The notes under the pieces were generated by a model. That model did not search any database. It was not told where the DNA came from and saw nothing but the letters and a program-made list of their open reading frames with translations. 64,000 nucleotides of DNA, from contig NZ_CP101416.1 in NCBI RefSeq assembly GCF_027942295.1, positions 2,458,001 through 2,522,000 of the forward strand. Direction: 5' to 3'. The stretch's first letter is position 1, and each line of letters starts with the position of its first letter. This DNA comes from Pseudanabaena sp. Chao 1811. GTDB taxonomy: Bacteria; Cyanobacteriota; Cyanobacteriia; Pseudanabaenales; Pseudanabaenaceae. Of this stretch, positions 7,528 through 16,246 are shown one piece after another. The position numbers were made by a program, and so were the translations under genes.

Positions 7528-8679
7528 TTAGTTATGCAAAAGCGCAACCCTGATCGCATTTGTAACATTGATACGTGGTAAGCGATGCTTAAAGCCGCAG
7601 AGAATCTCCCATGAAATCGTGCCTAATAAATTTGCCCAGTCATCGGCAGTATTTTCAGAATCACCGCCCAGAAATGTCACCACATCACCTACATGCACAT
7701 TCGGCACATGGGTAACATCGATCGCACATTGATCCATCGTAATTGTGCCGATCTGAGCAACTTTTTGCCCATTTACTGCCACACGAATGCGATTGGATAA
7801 ACCTCTGGGAATGCCATCAGCATAACCGATCGCTACGGTTGCGATTGTCATATCCTGTGGGGCAATAAATGAACGCCCATAGCTCACGCTTGTACCTGCG
7901 GTGATAGTTTTAACTTGGGTAATGCGAGCTTTGACAGTAAGGGCAGGCTGTAAATCAACAAGATTTTGAAGATGGGGGGCAGGATAGAGTCCATAAATAC
8001 CTAAACCTGTTCGCACGATGTCGTAATGAATGTGGCGATCGCATAACATGGCGGCGGTATTGCAAATGTGAATGAGGGTTGGATAAATCCCTTCAGCCTT
8101 GAGAGATGCTATTACTTGCTGAAATCTTTGGCTTTGCAACTGCATAAAGCTGCGATCGCTGTCATCGGCAGTGGCAAAGTGCGAATATACACTCATGATT
8201 TCTAAATTTGGCAAGTGCTGTACTAACTTCACAAAGGCGATCGCCTCTTGCCAATTTACGCCTAGTCGTGACATACCTGTATCAATTTTTAGATGTACAG
8301 GAATCTGCTCGCCAGTTTGCGACAACACATCGTGATAAATCAACGCCTGCTTAGAATTAGAAATTGTCGGTTGTAATCGGTATTCTGCGATCGCTTTAAT
8401 CTCATCAACACCATTGGTTGCCCCCAGCACCACAATCGGAACTGTGATACCTGCACAACGTAACTGAATACCTTCAGGAATCGTAGCAACACCTAGCCAA
8501 GTCGCCCCCGCCTCGATCGCTGCTTGACTGACATCGACCGCCCCATGTCCATAGGCATCTGCCTTGACGATCGCCATTAATTCCGTTGGTGGAGTCAACA
8601 GCGATTTTAATTGCTGCACATTATGTTTAATTGCTGATAAATCGACTTCTACCCATGCCCGATGATTTTGCTTGAGCAT
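7528..8679 (-). CDS. alr: Alanine racemase
   Basis: A PLP enzyme that interconverts L- and D-alanine for peptidoglycan. The PLP lysine is residue 39 in MAIVKADAYGHG, the position usual for the family. The C-terminal catalytic segment with VAIGYADGIPRGLSN and the TITMDQCAIDVT strand are present. An open frame extends upstream to 8832, but the extension is hydrophobic, unlike any alr N-terminus. The ATG at 8679 has an AGGAG site 9 bp upstream and gives the family-typical length of 383 residues, so this start is chosen. It is monocistronic, and the DNA around its stop carries one end of the family A repeat. Confidence 0.95.
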   Translation of the reverse strand: MLKQNHRAWVEVDLSAIKHNVQQLKSLLTPPTELMAIVKADAYGHGAVDVSQAAIEAGATWLGVATIPEGIQLRCAGITVPIVVLGATNGVDEIKAIAEYRLQPTISNSKQALIYHDVLSQTGEQIPVHLKIDTGMSRLGVNWQEAIAFVKLVQHLPNLEIMSVYSHFATADDSDRSFMQLQSQRFQQVIASLKAEGIYPTLIHICNTAAMLCDRHIHYDIVRTGLGIYGLYPAPHLQNLVDLQPALTVKARITQVKTITAGTSVSYGRSFIAPQDMTIATVAIGYADGIPRGLSNRIRVAVNGQKVAQIGTITMDQCAIDVTHVPNVHVGDVVTFLGGDSENTADDWANLLGTISWEILCGFKHRLPRINVTNAIRVALLHN

Positions 8680-8851
8680 TACAGCGCACTCCTGATGCGA
8701 TAAGCGAAAAACAAGAATACAAAGATTGTTCGGCAAAAAGACGCTTGCTGTTATACCAAGTTCCGTAACAAACTCAAAATACAGAGTTTTGGAGATGTGT
8801 TTGGTACACATTTGCCAGACAAAAAGAATCAATCATAGTAAAGGTTTGGTA

Positions 8852-8882
8852 GTTTTTATTTTGACGTAGGCAAAATAAAAAC
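8852..8882. repeat. Hairpin of the GTTTTTATTTTG type
   Basis: GTTTTTATTTTG and CAAAATAAAAAC pair over 12 bp around a 7-nt loop, and the right flank continues ACCGCTATA as in the family B ends. It lies between the divergent alr and GH10-like genes, so a role as an ordinary terminator is unlikely here. Confidence 0.5.
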
Positions 8883-8980
8883 CGCTATACAATGAGGATT
8901 GCGACTAGTATTTATACTTAGCTTAATTATTCATATTTATGCAACTAATGCAACTCATGAAACTAATGCAACGAGGTTTC

Positions 8981-10312
8981 ATGTTCTCAAATTGGCAAAA
9001 ATATTTTGTTGGCAACAGTTTCTGCCAAAGGCAGCGATCGCGCAAACGTTTTTTGTCACTACTTTTTGCAATTACCTTTACCGTCACATTAGTTATTCAT
9101 AATTTAGTTCCTGATTTCATACCTAGATGGAATGATCATCAGGCGATCGCCCAGTCGCAAACTAAACCCAATGCCAAGCCTAATCAGCAAAAGCAACTCA
9201 ATCTCCCCGTTACACCACCCACTAGCCCAACTGTAATCCCCCGACAAGAAATTCGTGGAGTCTGGCTAACCAGTAATGACTTTACGATGTTTAGCGATCG
9301 CAAACAGCTTGGGCAAGCGCTACAACAACTCAAGCAACTCAACTTCAACACGATTTACCCCGTAGTGTGGAACTCTGGTTATGTGATGTACCCCAGTACA
9401 GTTGCTCAAAGTGCCGATATTCAACCCTTTGTCTATCGTGGTGCAGAAGGTCAGGATATCGTTGCCGACATCATCGCACAAGCTCACCAGCATAATTTAT
9501 TAGTGATGCCTTGGTTTGAGTTTGGTTTCATGGCTCCCCCCACTTCAGAACTTGCCACTAATCATCCCGATTGGCTCACTCAAGAAATTGATGGTGATAA
9601 TACTTCCATTACTGCCGCAGGTGAAGTAGCTTGGCTCAATCCATTTCATCCTGAAGTCCAAAAATTTCTCACGGAATTAGTATTAGAAGCCGTTTCTAAT
9701 TACGATCTCGATGGCATTCAGTTTGACGATCATACCAGCCTCCCTAAAACCTTTGGTTATGATCGCTATACTCTCAATCTCTATCGCCAAGAAACAAAAC
9801 AAAATGCGCCTGCCGATCCCAATGCTCCTGAATGGGTGCGTTGGCGAGCTAATAAAATTAGCGCATTCATGGCAAATCTAAATAAGGCTGTCAAACAAAG
9901 AAAGCCCAATCTTATTTTTTCCGTTTCGCCCAACTATTACGAGTTTGCCTATAAACAACAGCTTCAAGATTGGCTAGGCTGGGTGCGTCAAGGTATCGTT
10001 GATGAGTTGATTGTGCAGGTTTATCGCAGTGATCTTGATGATTTCCGCGCTCAAATTAGCCGACCTGAAATTGCTGAAGTCCAAAATAAAATTTCTACAG
10101 GTATCGCAATTCTATCGGGACTACGGAATAGTAATGTCCCAATGTCAAGAATTTATTCTCAAGCGATCGCTACCCAAGAGCGTGGTTTAGGAATTGCCTT
10201 CTTTTATTACAAGAGTCTCTGGGGCTATGGACCTGAATCAGTTAGCGATCGGCAAAAGGATTTTCAATATCTTTTCCGCAGCCCTGCACCAAGATTTGCA
10301 ATTAGAAATTAA
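8981..10312 (+). CDS. Glycoside hydrolase-like exported protein (GHL10/DUF187 family)
   Basis: The mature part begins with RQEIRGVWLTSNDFTMF, followed by LKQLNFNTIYPVVWNSGYVMYPS, NLLVMPWFEFGFM and DLDGIQFDDHTSLP. This is the (beta/alpha)8-barrel pattern of the GH10-like DUF187 family, with the acidic pair QFDD placed where a catalytic acid would be. A signal anchor (about residues 20-40 from the chosen start) and a Pro-rich linker place it outside the cytoplasmic membrane. The substrate is unknown; cell-wall or exopolysaccharide glycans are likely. The ATG at 8981 has a GAGG site close by; the ATG at 8939 would add 14 residues of low complexity and cannot be excluded. Confidence 0.85.
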   Translation: MFSNWQKYFVGNSFCQRQRSRKRFLSLLFAITFTVTLVIHNLVPDFIPRWNDHQAIAQSQTKPNAKPNQQKQLNLPVTPPTSPTVIPRQEIRGVWLTSNDFTMFSDRKQLGQALQQLKQLNFNTIYPVVWNSGYVMYPSTVAQSADIQPFVYRGAEGQDIVADIIAQAHQHNLLVMPWFEFGFMAPPTSELATNHPDWLTQEIDGDNTSITAAGEVAWLNPFHPEVQKFLTELVLEAVSNYDLDGIQFDDHTSLPKTFGYDRYTLNLYRQETKQNAPADPNAPEWVRWRANKISAFMANLNKAVKQRKPNLIFSVSPNYYEFAYKQQLQDWLGWVRQGIVDELIVQVYRSDLDDFRAQISRPEIAEVQNKISTGIAILSGLRNSNVPMSRIYSQAIATQERGLGIAFFYYKSLWGYGPESVSDRQKDFQYLFRSPAPRFAIRN

Positions 10313-10313
10313 C

Positions 10314-10344
10314 AAGAAAGGGGACGCATTGCGTCCCCTTTCTT
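10314..10344. terminator. Perfect 14-bp hairpin terminator, ATT loop
   Basis: AAGAAAGGGGACGC and its complement enclose ATT, 1 bp past the stop of the GH10-like gene. It can act on both strands between the convergent genes at 8981-10312 and 10431-11876. Confidence 0.8.
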
Positions 10345-10352
10345 ATTAACGT

Positions 10353-10422
10353 TATAGCATTTACAAATGAGTGCATACTCAGCAGTTTTCATTTTGCCGT
10401 AGGCAAAATGAAAACTGCTATA
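10353..10422. repeat. Intergenic palindromic element with TATAGCA ends
   Basis: The ends TATAGCA and TGCTATA are inverted. The right half is a perfect 18-bp hairpin, AGCAGTTTTCATTTTGCC with a GTA loop. Ends and stem resemble the family B elements and the GTTTTTATTTTG hairpins, suggesting one broader family of TATAGC-ended elements. Confidence 0.55.
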
Positions 10423-10430
10423 GGTAGGGT

Positions 10431-11876
10431 TTAACTATTCTGAATTGTATTCACCACACGACGACGGGTTTCTAGGATTTGGCTGATTTCACGGGCAAAG
10501 TTGGGCTGGCGATCGATCATTTGATTGACCGCTTCCGCCGAAATCATCATTACTTCCAAATCCTCAACCGCAGTTACCGAAATCGGACTTGTCTCGCCCG
10601 AAAATAGCGTCATCTCACCAAAAAACTCACCATTTTTGACCATCAACATTTCGTGACTATTGCCAGTGGCATCCCGCACCATCATCATTGCACTACCTGC
10701 AACCACGATATAGAGAGAGTTATTTTCAGCGCCTTGCTTAATCACCGTTTCTCCTGAACCGAAATGCTGCAAGGCAATTCCCGAAGTCGATGTATTGGGG
10801 TGAGTAGACTTATCTAAAGGCACAAAGGCAGGGAGAGATTGCAGACTTTCGGTAAACTTTTTTGAGGTTCCTTTTGCCTCGGATGTAGGACCATGAAAAT
10901 GATAGAGAGTCCTGATGGGAAAGGGAATCGTCAAGCTATTGCGCTGAGCGGCATACCAGAGACGACTCATAAAGCGATCGCGTATTTCCTCTAATTCGCC
11001 ATAATCCGCAATAAAAAATTTCACCTCATAGGTAATTGCTGAATCATCATAAGAAACTGTAAAGATCTGGGGATCGGGATTTTTGAGAATGCCTTGAGTT
11101 TCTAGCGCCGTATTGTGGAGAACATGCTTGGCAAGATTCGGAGGATCTTTGTAAGAGAAGCCCACACGAATGCGTTCAGCATGGAGAGCTAGCGGACGAC
11201 TAAAGTTGCGAATGATTTCATTGCCCATCAACTTGTGAGGAATGATCACCATCTCGCGCTCGAAGGTAATCAAACGCACAGCTCGCCAATTGATATCGAT
11301 GACCTGACCTTGAATTTCACCAACCTTTAGCCAATCACCTACGGAAAAAGGTCGCTCAAACAAGAGGGCAATCCCTGACATGACACTGCCGAGGGTATCC
11401 TGAAGCGCTAAACCAATGACAATCGAACTCACACCTAGAGCGGTCACTAATCCCGCTAAGTCTGCATTCCATACTGTGGCAAGGACGATCGCTGTACCGA
11501 GCAGTACTAAAAATAGGCGAAATAAATCGATTAATAATTTGGGAACTCGCGCCCGCCAAGTGTCAGCTTTGGCTTGCTCAAAAATCACAGCATTAAGTAA
11601 CGAGAGAGCCGCATGGAGTACACAAATCCAAAAGAGAGTTTGCACGCTCTTAACGATGTCGTCACTGGCAGGACGTTGTAGCACGTACTGCACAAACAAC
11701 ATAAAGGCAAACATCGGCAGGACTAAGTTCCGCACTACTTGTAATGTAGCGGCAAGGGGGCGGCGGCGATGTTGCAAGCGATAGATAATCTCGCCAAGGA
11801 TAATCACAGATAGGGCAAGCCCGACGATTAAAGCGATCGCCCAAATAAATAAATGATTAGAACTAGTTTGGAGCAT
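10431..11876 (-). CDS. MscS-type mechanosensitive channel with C-terminal cNMP-binding-like domain
   Basis: This 481-residue protein has about four transmembrane segments in residues 10-165. The MscS core (ALGVSSIVIGLALQDTLGSVMSG, then the beta domain with FERPFSVGDWLKVGEIQG) follows at about 150-270, and a cyclic-nucleotide-binding fold lies at about 365-475 (SGETVIKQGAENNSLYIVVAG, NGEFFGEMTLFSGE). In the phosphate-binding cassette the arginine usual for cAMP binding is not seen: the segment reads ETSPISVTA. So the domain may bind a ligand weakly or not at all. The gene lies downstream of a class III cyclase on the same strand, separated by a hairpin. Osmotic release is the family role; nucleotide gating is inference. 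Confidence 0.88.
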   Translation of the reverse strand: MLQTSSNHLFIWAIALIVGLALSVIILGEIIYRLQHRRRPLAATLQVVRNLVLPMFAFMLFVQYVLQRPASDDIVKSVQTLFWICVLHAALSLLNAVIFEQAKADTWRARVPKLLIDLFRLFLVLLGTAIVLATVWNADLAGLVTALGVSSIVIGLALQDTLGSVMSGIALLFERPFSVGDWLKVGEIQGQVIDINWRAVRLITFEREMVIIPHKLMGNEIIRNFSRPLALHAERIRVGFSYKDPPNLAKHVLHNTALETQGILKNPDPQIFTVSYDDSAITYEVKFFIADYGELEEIRDRFMSRLWYAAQRNSLTIPFPIRTLYHFHGPTSEAKGTSKKFTESLQSLPAFVPLDKSTHPNTSTSGIALQHFGSGETVIKQGAENNSLYIVVAGSAMMMVRDATGNSHEMLMVKNGEFFGEMTLFSGETSPISVTAVEDLEVMMISAEAVNQMIDRQPNFAREISQILETRRRVVNTIQNS

Positions 11877-11905
11877 AGGGCAATTTCACGAAGTTAAACA
11901 TAGAT

Positions 11906-11954
11906 CCAAATAATTATGCGTGTGCGGCTTTGCCGCACACGCATAATTATTTGG
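11906..11954. terminator. Perfect 23-bp hairpin overlapping the cyclase stop codon
   Basis: Arms of 23 bp enclose TTT in the centre (GCGGC-TTT-GCCGC). The right arm includes the TAA of the cyclase gene, so the last codons of that gene form half of its own terminator. It separates the cyclase from the channel gene downstream. Confidence 0.75.
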
Positions 11955-14079
11955 GCTTTATTTGCCATGCTTTCAAAATACTTTTACCATTTTCTGCCTT
12001 AACAGCAATGGGAGCAAACTCATAGAGATCGCTCAAACGGTTATAAATTTCATTAGAGACTAAGATTGCACCTTCAGAGCAGGCTGATTTTAAGGCACTA
12101 GCAATATTAATCGTGTCACCCCAGACATCATAAATAAATTTATTGCGTCCAACGATTCCCGCCACGATATCCCCTGAATGGATGCCTAAACTGATATTTA
12201 ATTGGAAGTTTCGCTCTTGACTGAACCGCCGCACGATCGCCTGCATTTCTAAGCCAAAGTCGATCGCTCTTTTATCATGGTCGAGATAGGGAACTGACAA
12301 GCCACAGACTGCCATATAGCTATCACCAATGGTTTTGATTTTTTCCATGCCATAGCGCTCGGCAGTTTCATCAAAAATGGAGACAATATCATTGAGGATA
12401 CTAACTATTTCATATGCCGTGAGGGAATCCGATAATTTAGAAAAGCCTGTTAAATCGGAAAATAGTACCGTCACATTAGAAACACTTTCGGCAATATTCT
12501 TTTCGCCTTGCTTGAGACGTTTAGCGATCGCCGCAGGAAAAATGCTTAGCAATAATTGCTCGTTCTCACGATTTTTTTCCTCGACTAAATTGGTTTGATC
12601 GCGCAGACTCAGTACCATTGCGTTAAATGACTGCGCCAATTCGCCAAATTCATCTTGGGTTTCTAAAGTGGCGATCGCATCTAATTGACCAGAGGCAACC
12701 TTACGCGCACTCTCGATCAGTTGATTAATCGGCTTCACAAATACCGAAGCCATCGCCATCGCCAAGAGAATTACTAATAGCATTAACAAAGTCGCCGAAA
12801 TGAGTAACTGGCGCTCAAAATCATAGATGGGTGCATAGGCTTCCGCTAAATCAATTTCTGAAAGAATCGCCCAATTCAAGCCTTCTATTTGCAAAGGCGC
12901 ATAGGAACTTAAGACAGGAATATCACGATAATCACGGATAGTTTTAATTCCCTGCTTACCTGTAATAGCTTCTTCTGCCGCCTGTGTGCGTACTTTCTGT
13001 TCTAAAATCGAGGTTTTATATTGACGAATTCTATTTAATGTTTCCTTATTAACTCCCAATGTCGCGAGAGTCTGTAAATATTCTTCAGGAGTTTCTACTA
13101 AAAAGCGCGAAACTGATCGCATTAAATAATCTTGACCCACCAAATAAGTCTCACCACTTTTACCGAGTCCATCACTTTCCCATTTACGATTTCCTGTCAT
13201 CACATTATTAATCTCGTCCACGGGTACTTGAATTGCCAGAACGCCCACAAACTTAGACTGATTAAAGATGGGTGCAGCGATAAAGGCAGCAGGCGCACCA
13301 TAGGAAGGAGCATAGGATTCAAAATCAATAATGCTGGCATAGTCCTTTTGTTTGGAACGGCGCACTGCGGCTACTAACCGTGCCAAATTACTATCGTTAT
13401 AGGCTCCAGTGGTGTAGTTAGTCGTAAAATCGGTCTCTTTATAAACTGTATAAACGACGGTTCCCTGTGGATCGATCAAGAACATATCGTAGTAGCCAAA
13501 CTTCTCAATGATATTGCGGAAGATAGGATGATAACGCTCATGAATGCGACTATATTCGCTGCCATCATTGGCTTTATCTAGTAAATGTTTTTTGCCAATG
13601 GGATTAGGATTTGTCGCAATGTAATGATATTGCAGATAATTACTTGCCGTTGATTCGGGCAAAAAAGAATTAAGAACTGGCGAACCCTGCTCAGTTTTCG
13701 CTAATTTAGGGAGAAATTCGTTTTGATAATAGGCAGTAATTTTTTGTGAATTATCGGCTGGCAAAGTAACACTCTCAAGCTGGCGATAGGCATTGGTAAA
13801 TTCAATAATTGCCGTACCCACAGAAATGTCATTGCTAAGCGTCTGAATATGATTGCGAATTGTTTTGAAATAGGACTCAATTTGATAAGCCTTAGAAGCC
13901 CTCACACTGGTCAACTGATTAAAAGCGCGATCAGTGAGATTAGACTTACCGCTTTGATAGCCCAGATATGCTGTCACCACAATCGAGCTACTGCTAACCG
14001 TCAGCAACATGACAATCAGTTTTGATTTGATACTTAACCAGTTGAATTTAAACCACTGCATATTAAAATCTTTTGACAA
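11947..14079 (-). CDS. Membrane-bound class III adenylate/guanylate cyclase with Cache-like sensor and HAMP
   Basis: Domain order: transmembrane segment (about 15-38), long extracytoplasmic dCache-like sensor (about 40-425), second membrane segment (about 430-455), HAMP (about 455-505, KPINQLIESARKVASGQ), coiled linker and class III cyclase (about 530-705). Metal-binding aspartates are seen in VLFSDLTGFS and TIGDSYMAV. Adenine-type selectivity residues are likely, with Lys in MEKIKT and Asp in YDVWGD. The catalytic arginine that usually follows N-x-A-S is replaced (NIASALKS), so activity may be low. A small-molecule or light-independent extracellular signal is likely. The divergent Ser/Thr kinase gene starts 169 bp away. 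Confidence 0.9.
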   Translation of the reverse strand: MSKDFNMQWFKFNWLSIKSKLIVMLLTVSSSSIVVTAYLGYQSGKSNLTDRAFNQLTSVRASKAYQIESYFKTIRNHIQTLSNDISVGTAIIEFTNAYRQLESVTLPADNSQKITAYYQNEFLPKLAKTEQGSPVLNSFLPESTASNYLQYHYIATNPNPIGKKHLLDKANDGSEYSRIHERYHPIFRNIIEKFGYYDMFLIDPQGTVVYTVYKETDFTTNYTTGAYNDSNLARLVAAVRRSKQKDYASIIDFESYAPSYGAPAAFIAAPIFNQSKFVGVLAIQVPVDEINNVMTGNRKWESDGLGKSGETYLVGQDYLMRSVSRFLVETPEEYLQTLATLGVNKETLNRIRQYKTSILEQKVRTQAAEEAITGKQGIKTIRDYRDIPVLSSYAPLQIEGLNWAILSEIDLAEAYAPIYDFERQLLISATLLMLLVILLAMAMASVFVKPINQLIESARKVASGQLDAIATLETQDEFGELAQSFNAMVLSLRDQTNLVEEKNRENEQLLLSIFPAAIAKRLKQGEKNIAESVSNVTVLFSDLTGFSKLSDSLTAYEIVSILNDIVSIFDETAERYGMEKIKTIGDSYMAVCGLSVPYLDHDKRAIDFGLEMQAIVRRFSQERNFQLNISLGIHSGDIVAGIVGRNKFIYDVWGDTINIASALKSACSEGAILVSNEIYNRLSDLYEFAPIAVKAENGKSILKAWQIKPK

Positions 14080-14248
14080 ACCGAGAAAGAAAAGTATTAA
14101 ATAATCTAAGTTGTACTGCTAATTCCTATTAATATGTGGAACCAAATATACTGAATACTTATTAAATGTATATCTTGCTCTAGCTTTACTAGACTGATAT
14201 TTGCTATGTTTGTATAACTTAATAATATATGCTCAAATTCAGCTATGC

Positions 14249-16228
14249 ATGAAAACTATGCTAGGGAAAATTCTTGTAAGTCGTTATAAAATTTGCGAAG
14301 AGTTAGGGCGTGGGGGATTTGGGCAAACCTTTATTGCTGAAGATATACATTTGCCTGGACATCCGAAATGCGTGATCAAGCAACTAAAACCTAAGGATAC
14401 TCGTTCGTTTGTTTTAGAATCTGCCAGAAAGTTATTTGATCGCGAAGCTCAAACTCTTTACAAACTAGGGAAATATAGTCAAATTCCTGCACTCTTAGCT
14501 CACTTTGAGGAAGAAAATGAATTTTATTTAGCACAAGAAATGATTGAAGGAGTTGTACTCAGTCAAGAAATAGTCCCTGGTAAACAGTTGAGCGAATCCT
14601 TCACTTTTTGGCTATTAGAAGAAGTATTACAAACTTTAGAGTTTGTACATCAACAAAATGTAATCCATCGTGATATTAAGCCTTCTAATCTGATTAAACG
14701 TGCTTCCGACGGGAAGATTGTCCTGATTGACTTTGGGGCAGTCAAGGAAACTAGTATCCACACAATTAGTAATCAAGGATATACAAGCTTTACACTCACA
14801 ATTGGTTCTCCTGGATATATGCCTGATGAGCAAGCTAATGGGAGACCAAAGTTTGCTAGTGATATCTATGCAACGGGAATGATGTGTATTCACGCTCTCA
14901 CTGGTGTAACACCTAGCCAAATGCCCGAAGATCAGAAAACTGGAGAGATTATCTGGCGCGATCTTGTTCCTAACATTAATTCTGAGCTTGCTGACTTTTT
15001 GGATAAGATGACTCGTCCTCATTTTTCTCAGCGCTTTCAAAATGGAACTGAGGCTTTAGCGGCTTTACAAAATTTGCAAAGACCAAGTGCTTTTGACTCA
15101 ACCATTGTTCCAATTCAATCACCTGAAGAAGCGATCACCTCTATCGATGAACCAACCTCAACTATAGTTAGCGCAGATCTAGATACTATCTCTCCGTCAG
15201 CATCTGTATCTCCTATATCTATAGAGCCACCTTCGACAGTTGTATTGCCAACAGAAAAGGAAGAAGACGTTTCTGCAACAAATCTAGTAGAACCAATTAA
15301 TTTATCGCCCCAACGAAAAAAGTATCCTTATGTTGCAATTGGGTTGGCTGTCATAACGGCGATCGCTGCAATCTTAAGTTACTCATTTTGGCAACAGTCT
15401 GAAGCTAAGCGCCTTGCAGCTATAGAAAAAATTCGGAGTTTAAAGGCAGAAGGTAAATATCAAGAATGTCTCGATCGCGCTAAGGCGATCGCTCCCAGCA
15501 CGAATAATTCTGTAACAATACAAGGAATCCAACAAGAATGCTTCAATGGATTAATTGAGATTCAAGGAAAATCTCAATTACTACAAGCGCAAAATTTGGC
15601 AAAAGACAGCAAGTTCAAAGAAGCTCTGGCAATCGCGACCAAAATCAACCCCAGTAGTTCTGTGTATCCAGAGTCTCAGAAATTAATTGAGCAATGGTCT
15701 AATGAAATATTCAAGATTGCCGAGAAAAAATATAAAGAGAAGGGTGAACTAGAAGATGCAATCAAACTGCTACAGGAAATTCCTAGCAATACTCAAACAG
15801 GTAGAAAAATCTCTGCAACTATAACTGAATGGACAATGCAGTCTGAAAAAGAGCGTAAGGCTTTAGAATTAGCAAAAACAGCTTTATCTCAAGGGCGATG
15901 GGAAGAAGCGATTGCAGAATCCCAAAAAGTGACACTACCTTTTTTAAGAAAAGAGGTTACAAGTATTTTAGAAAAAGGAACTTGGGCTGTAATTACAGAG
16001 ATACCTACACAAGCTACACAAGCAACTTCAACTCCAGCTATCAAAACAGATCCACCTGTCAAAACAGATCCACCTGTCAAAACAGATCCACCTATCAAAA
16101 CAGATCCACCTATCAAAACAGATCCACCTATCAAAACAGATCCACCTATCAAAACAGATCCACCTATCAAAACAGAAACAAAGCCAACTAAAACTTATGG
16201 TGATGGTCAAACTACAGGCGACAAATAA
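14249..16228 (+). CDS. Ser/Thr protein kinase with C-terminal TDPPIK repeats
   Basis: A Hanks-type kinase domain occupies about residues 8-270: glycine loop GRGGFGQT, Lys in CVIKQLK, catalytic loop HRDIKPSN, DFGAVKE and GSPGYMPDEQ. A linker rich in Ser/Thr/Pro leads to one transmembrane helix (about 377-398), then a region of helical repeats, and finally seven copies of a six-residue TDPP(V/I)K repeat. The kinase is cytoplasmic with an outer C-terminal part. The open frame begins at 14201, but homologues start just before the kinase domain, as does ATG 14249 (or 14258). The paralogue at 29748-31211 shares the kinase part. Convergent with the TPR gene at 16247 with only 18 bp between. Confidence 0.93.
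   Translation: MKTMLGKILVSRYKICEELGRGGFGQTFIAEDIHLPGHPKCVIKQLKPKDTRSFVLESARKLFDREAQTLYKLGKYSQIPALLAHFEEENEFYLAQEMIEGVVLSQEIVPGKQLSESFTFWLLEEVLQTLEFVHQQNVIHRDIKPSNLIKRASDGKIVLIDFGAVKETSIHTISNQGYTSFTLTIGSPGYMPDEQANGRPKFASDIYATGMMCIHALTGVTPSQMPEDQKTGEIIWRDLVPNINSELADFLDKMTRPHFSQRFQNGTEALAALQNLQRPSAFDSTIVPIQSPEEAITSIDEPTSTIVSADLDTISPSASVSPISIEPPSTVVLPTEKEEDVSATNLVEPINLSPQRKKYPYVAIGLAVITAIAAILSYSFWQQSEAKRLAAIEKIRSLKAEGKYQECLDRAKAIAPSTNNSVTIQGIQQECFNGLIEIQGKSQLLQAQNLAKDSKFKEALAIATKINPSSSVYPESQKLIEQWSNEIFKIAEKKYKEKGELEDAIKLLQEIPSNTQTGRKISATITEWTMQSEKERKALELAKTALSQGRWEEAIAESQKVTLPFLRKEVTSILEKGTWAVITEIPTQATQATSTPAIKTDPPVKTDPPVKTDPPIKTDPPIKTDPPIKTDPPIKTDPPIKTETKPTKTYGDGQTTGDK
16043..16168 (+). repeat. 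Seven tandem 18-bp coding repeats
   Basis: Seven head-to-tail copies of an 18-bp unit (AAAACAGATCCACCTRTC) encode KTDPPV/I; the first two read V and the last five I. All copies are in frame, so repeat number can change without breaking the gene. The only variation is one base (GTC or ATC), which shows recent expansion. Confidence 0.95.
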
Positions 16229-16246
16229 GCCTTTACAGAAAAATTA

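Noticed and set aside
8680-8832. N-terminal extension of alanine racemase
   Set aside because: It has no ribosome site or similarity, while ATG 8679 has both and puts the PLP lysine at position 39.
16028-16210. Open frames on the other strand and in other phases across the 18-bp repeats, and a CRISPR-like look
   Set aside because: The repeats are contiguous with no spacers, stay in phase with a kinase gene and encode TDPPIK. The open frames are by-products of the 18-bp period.
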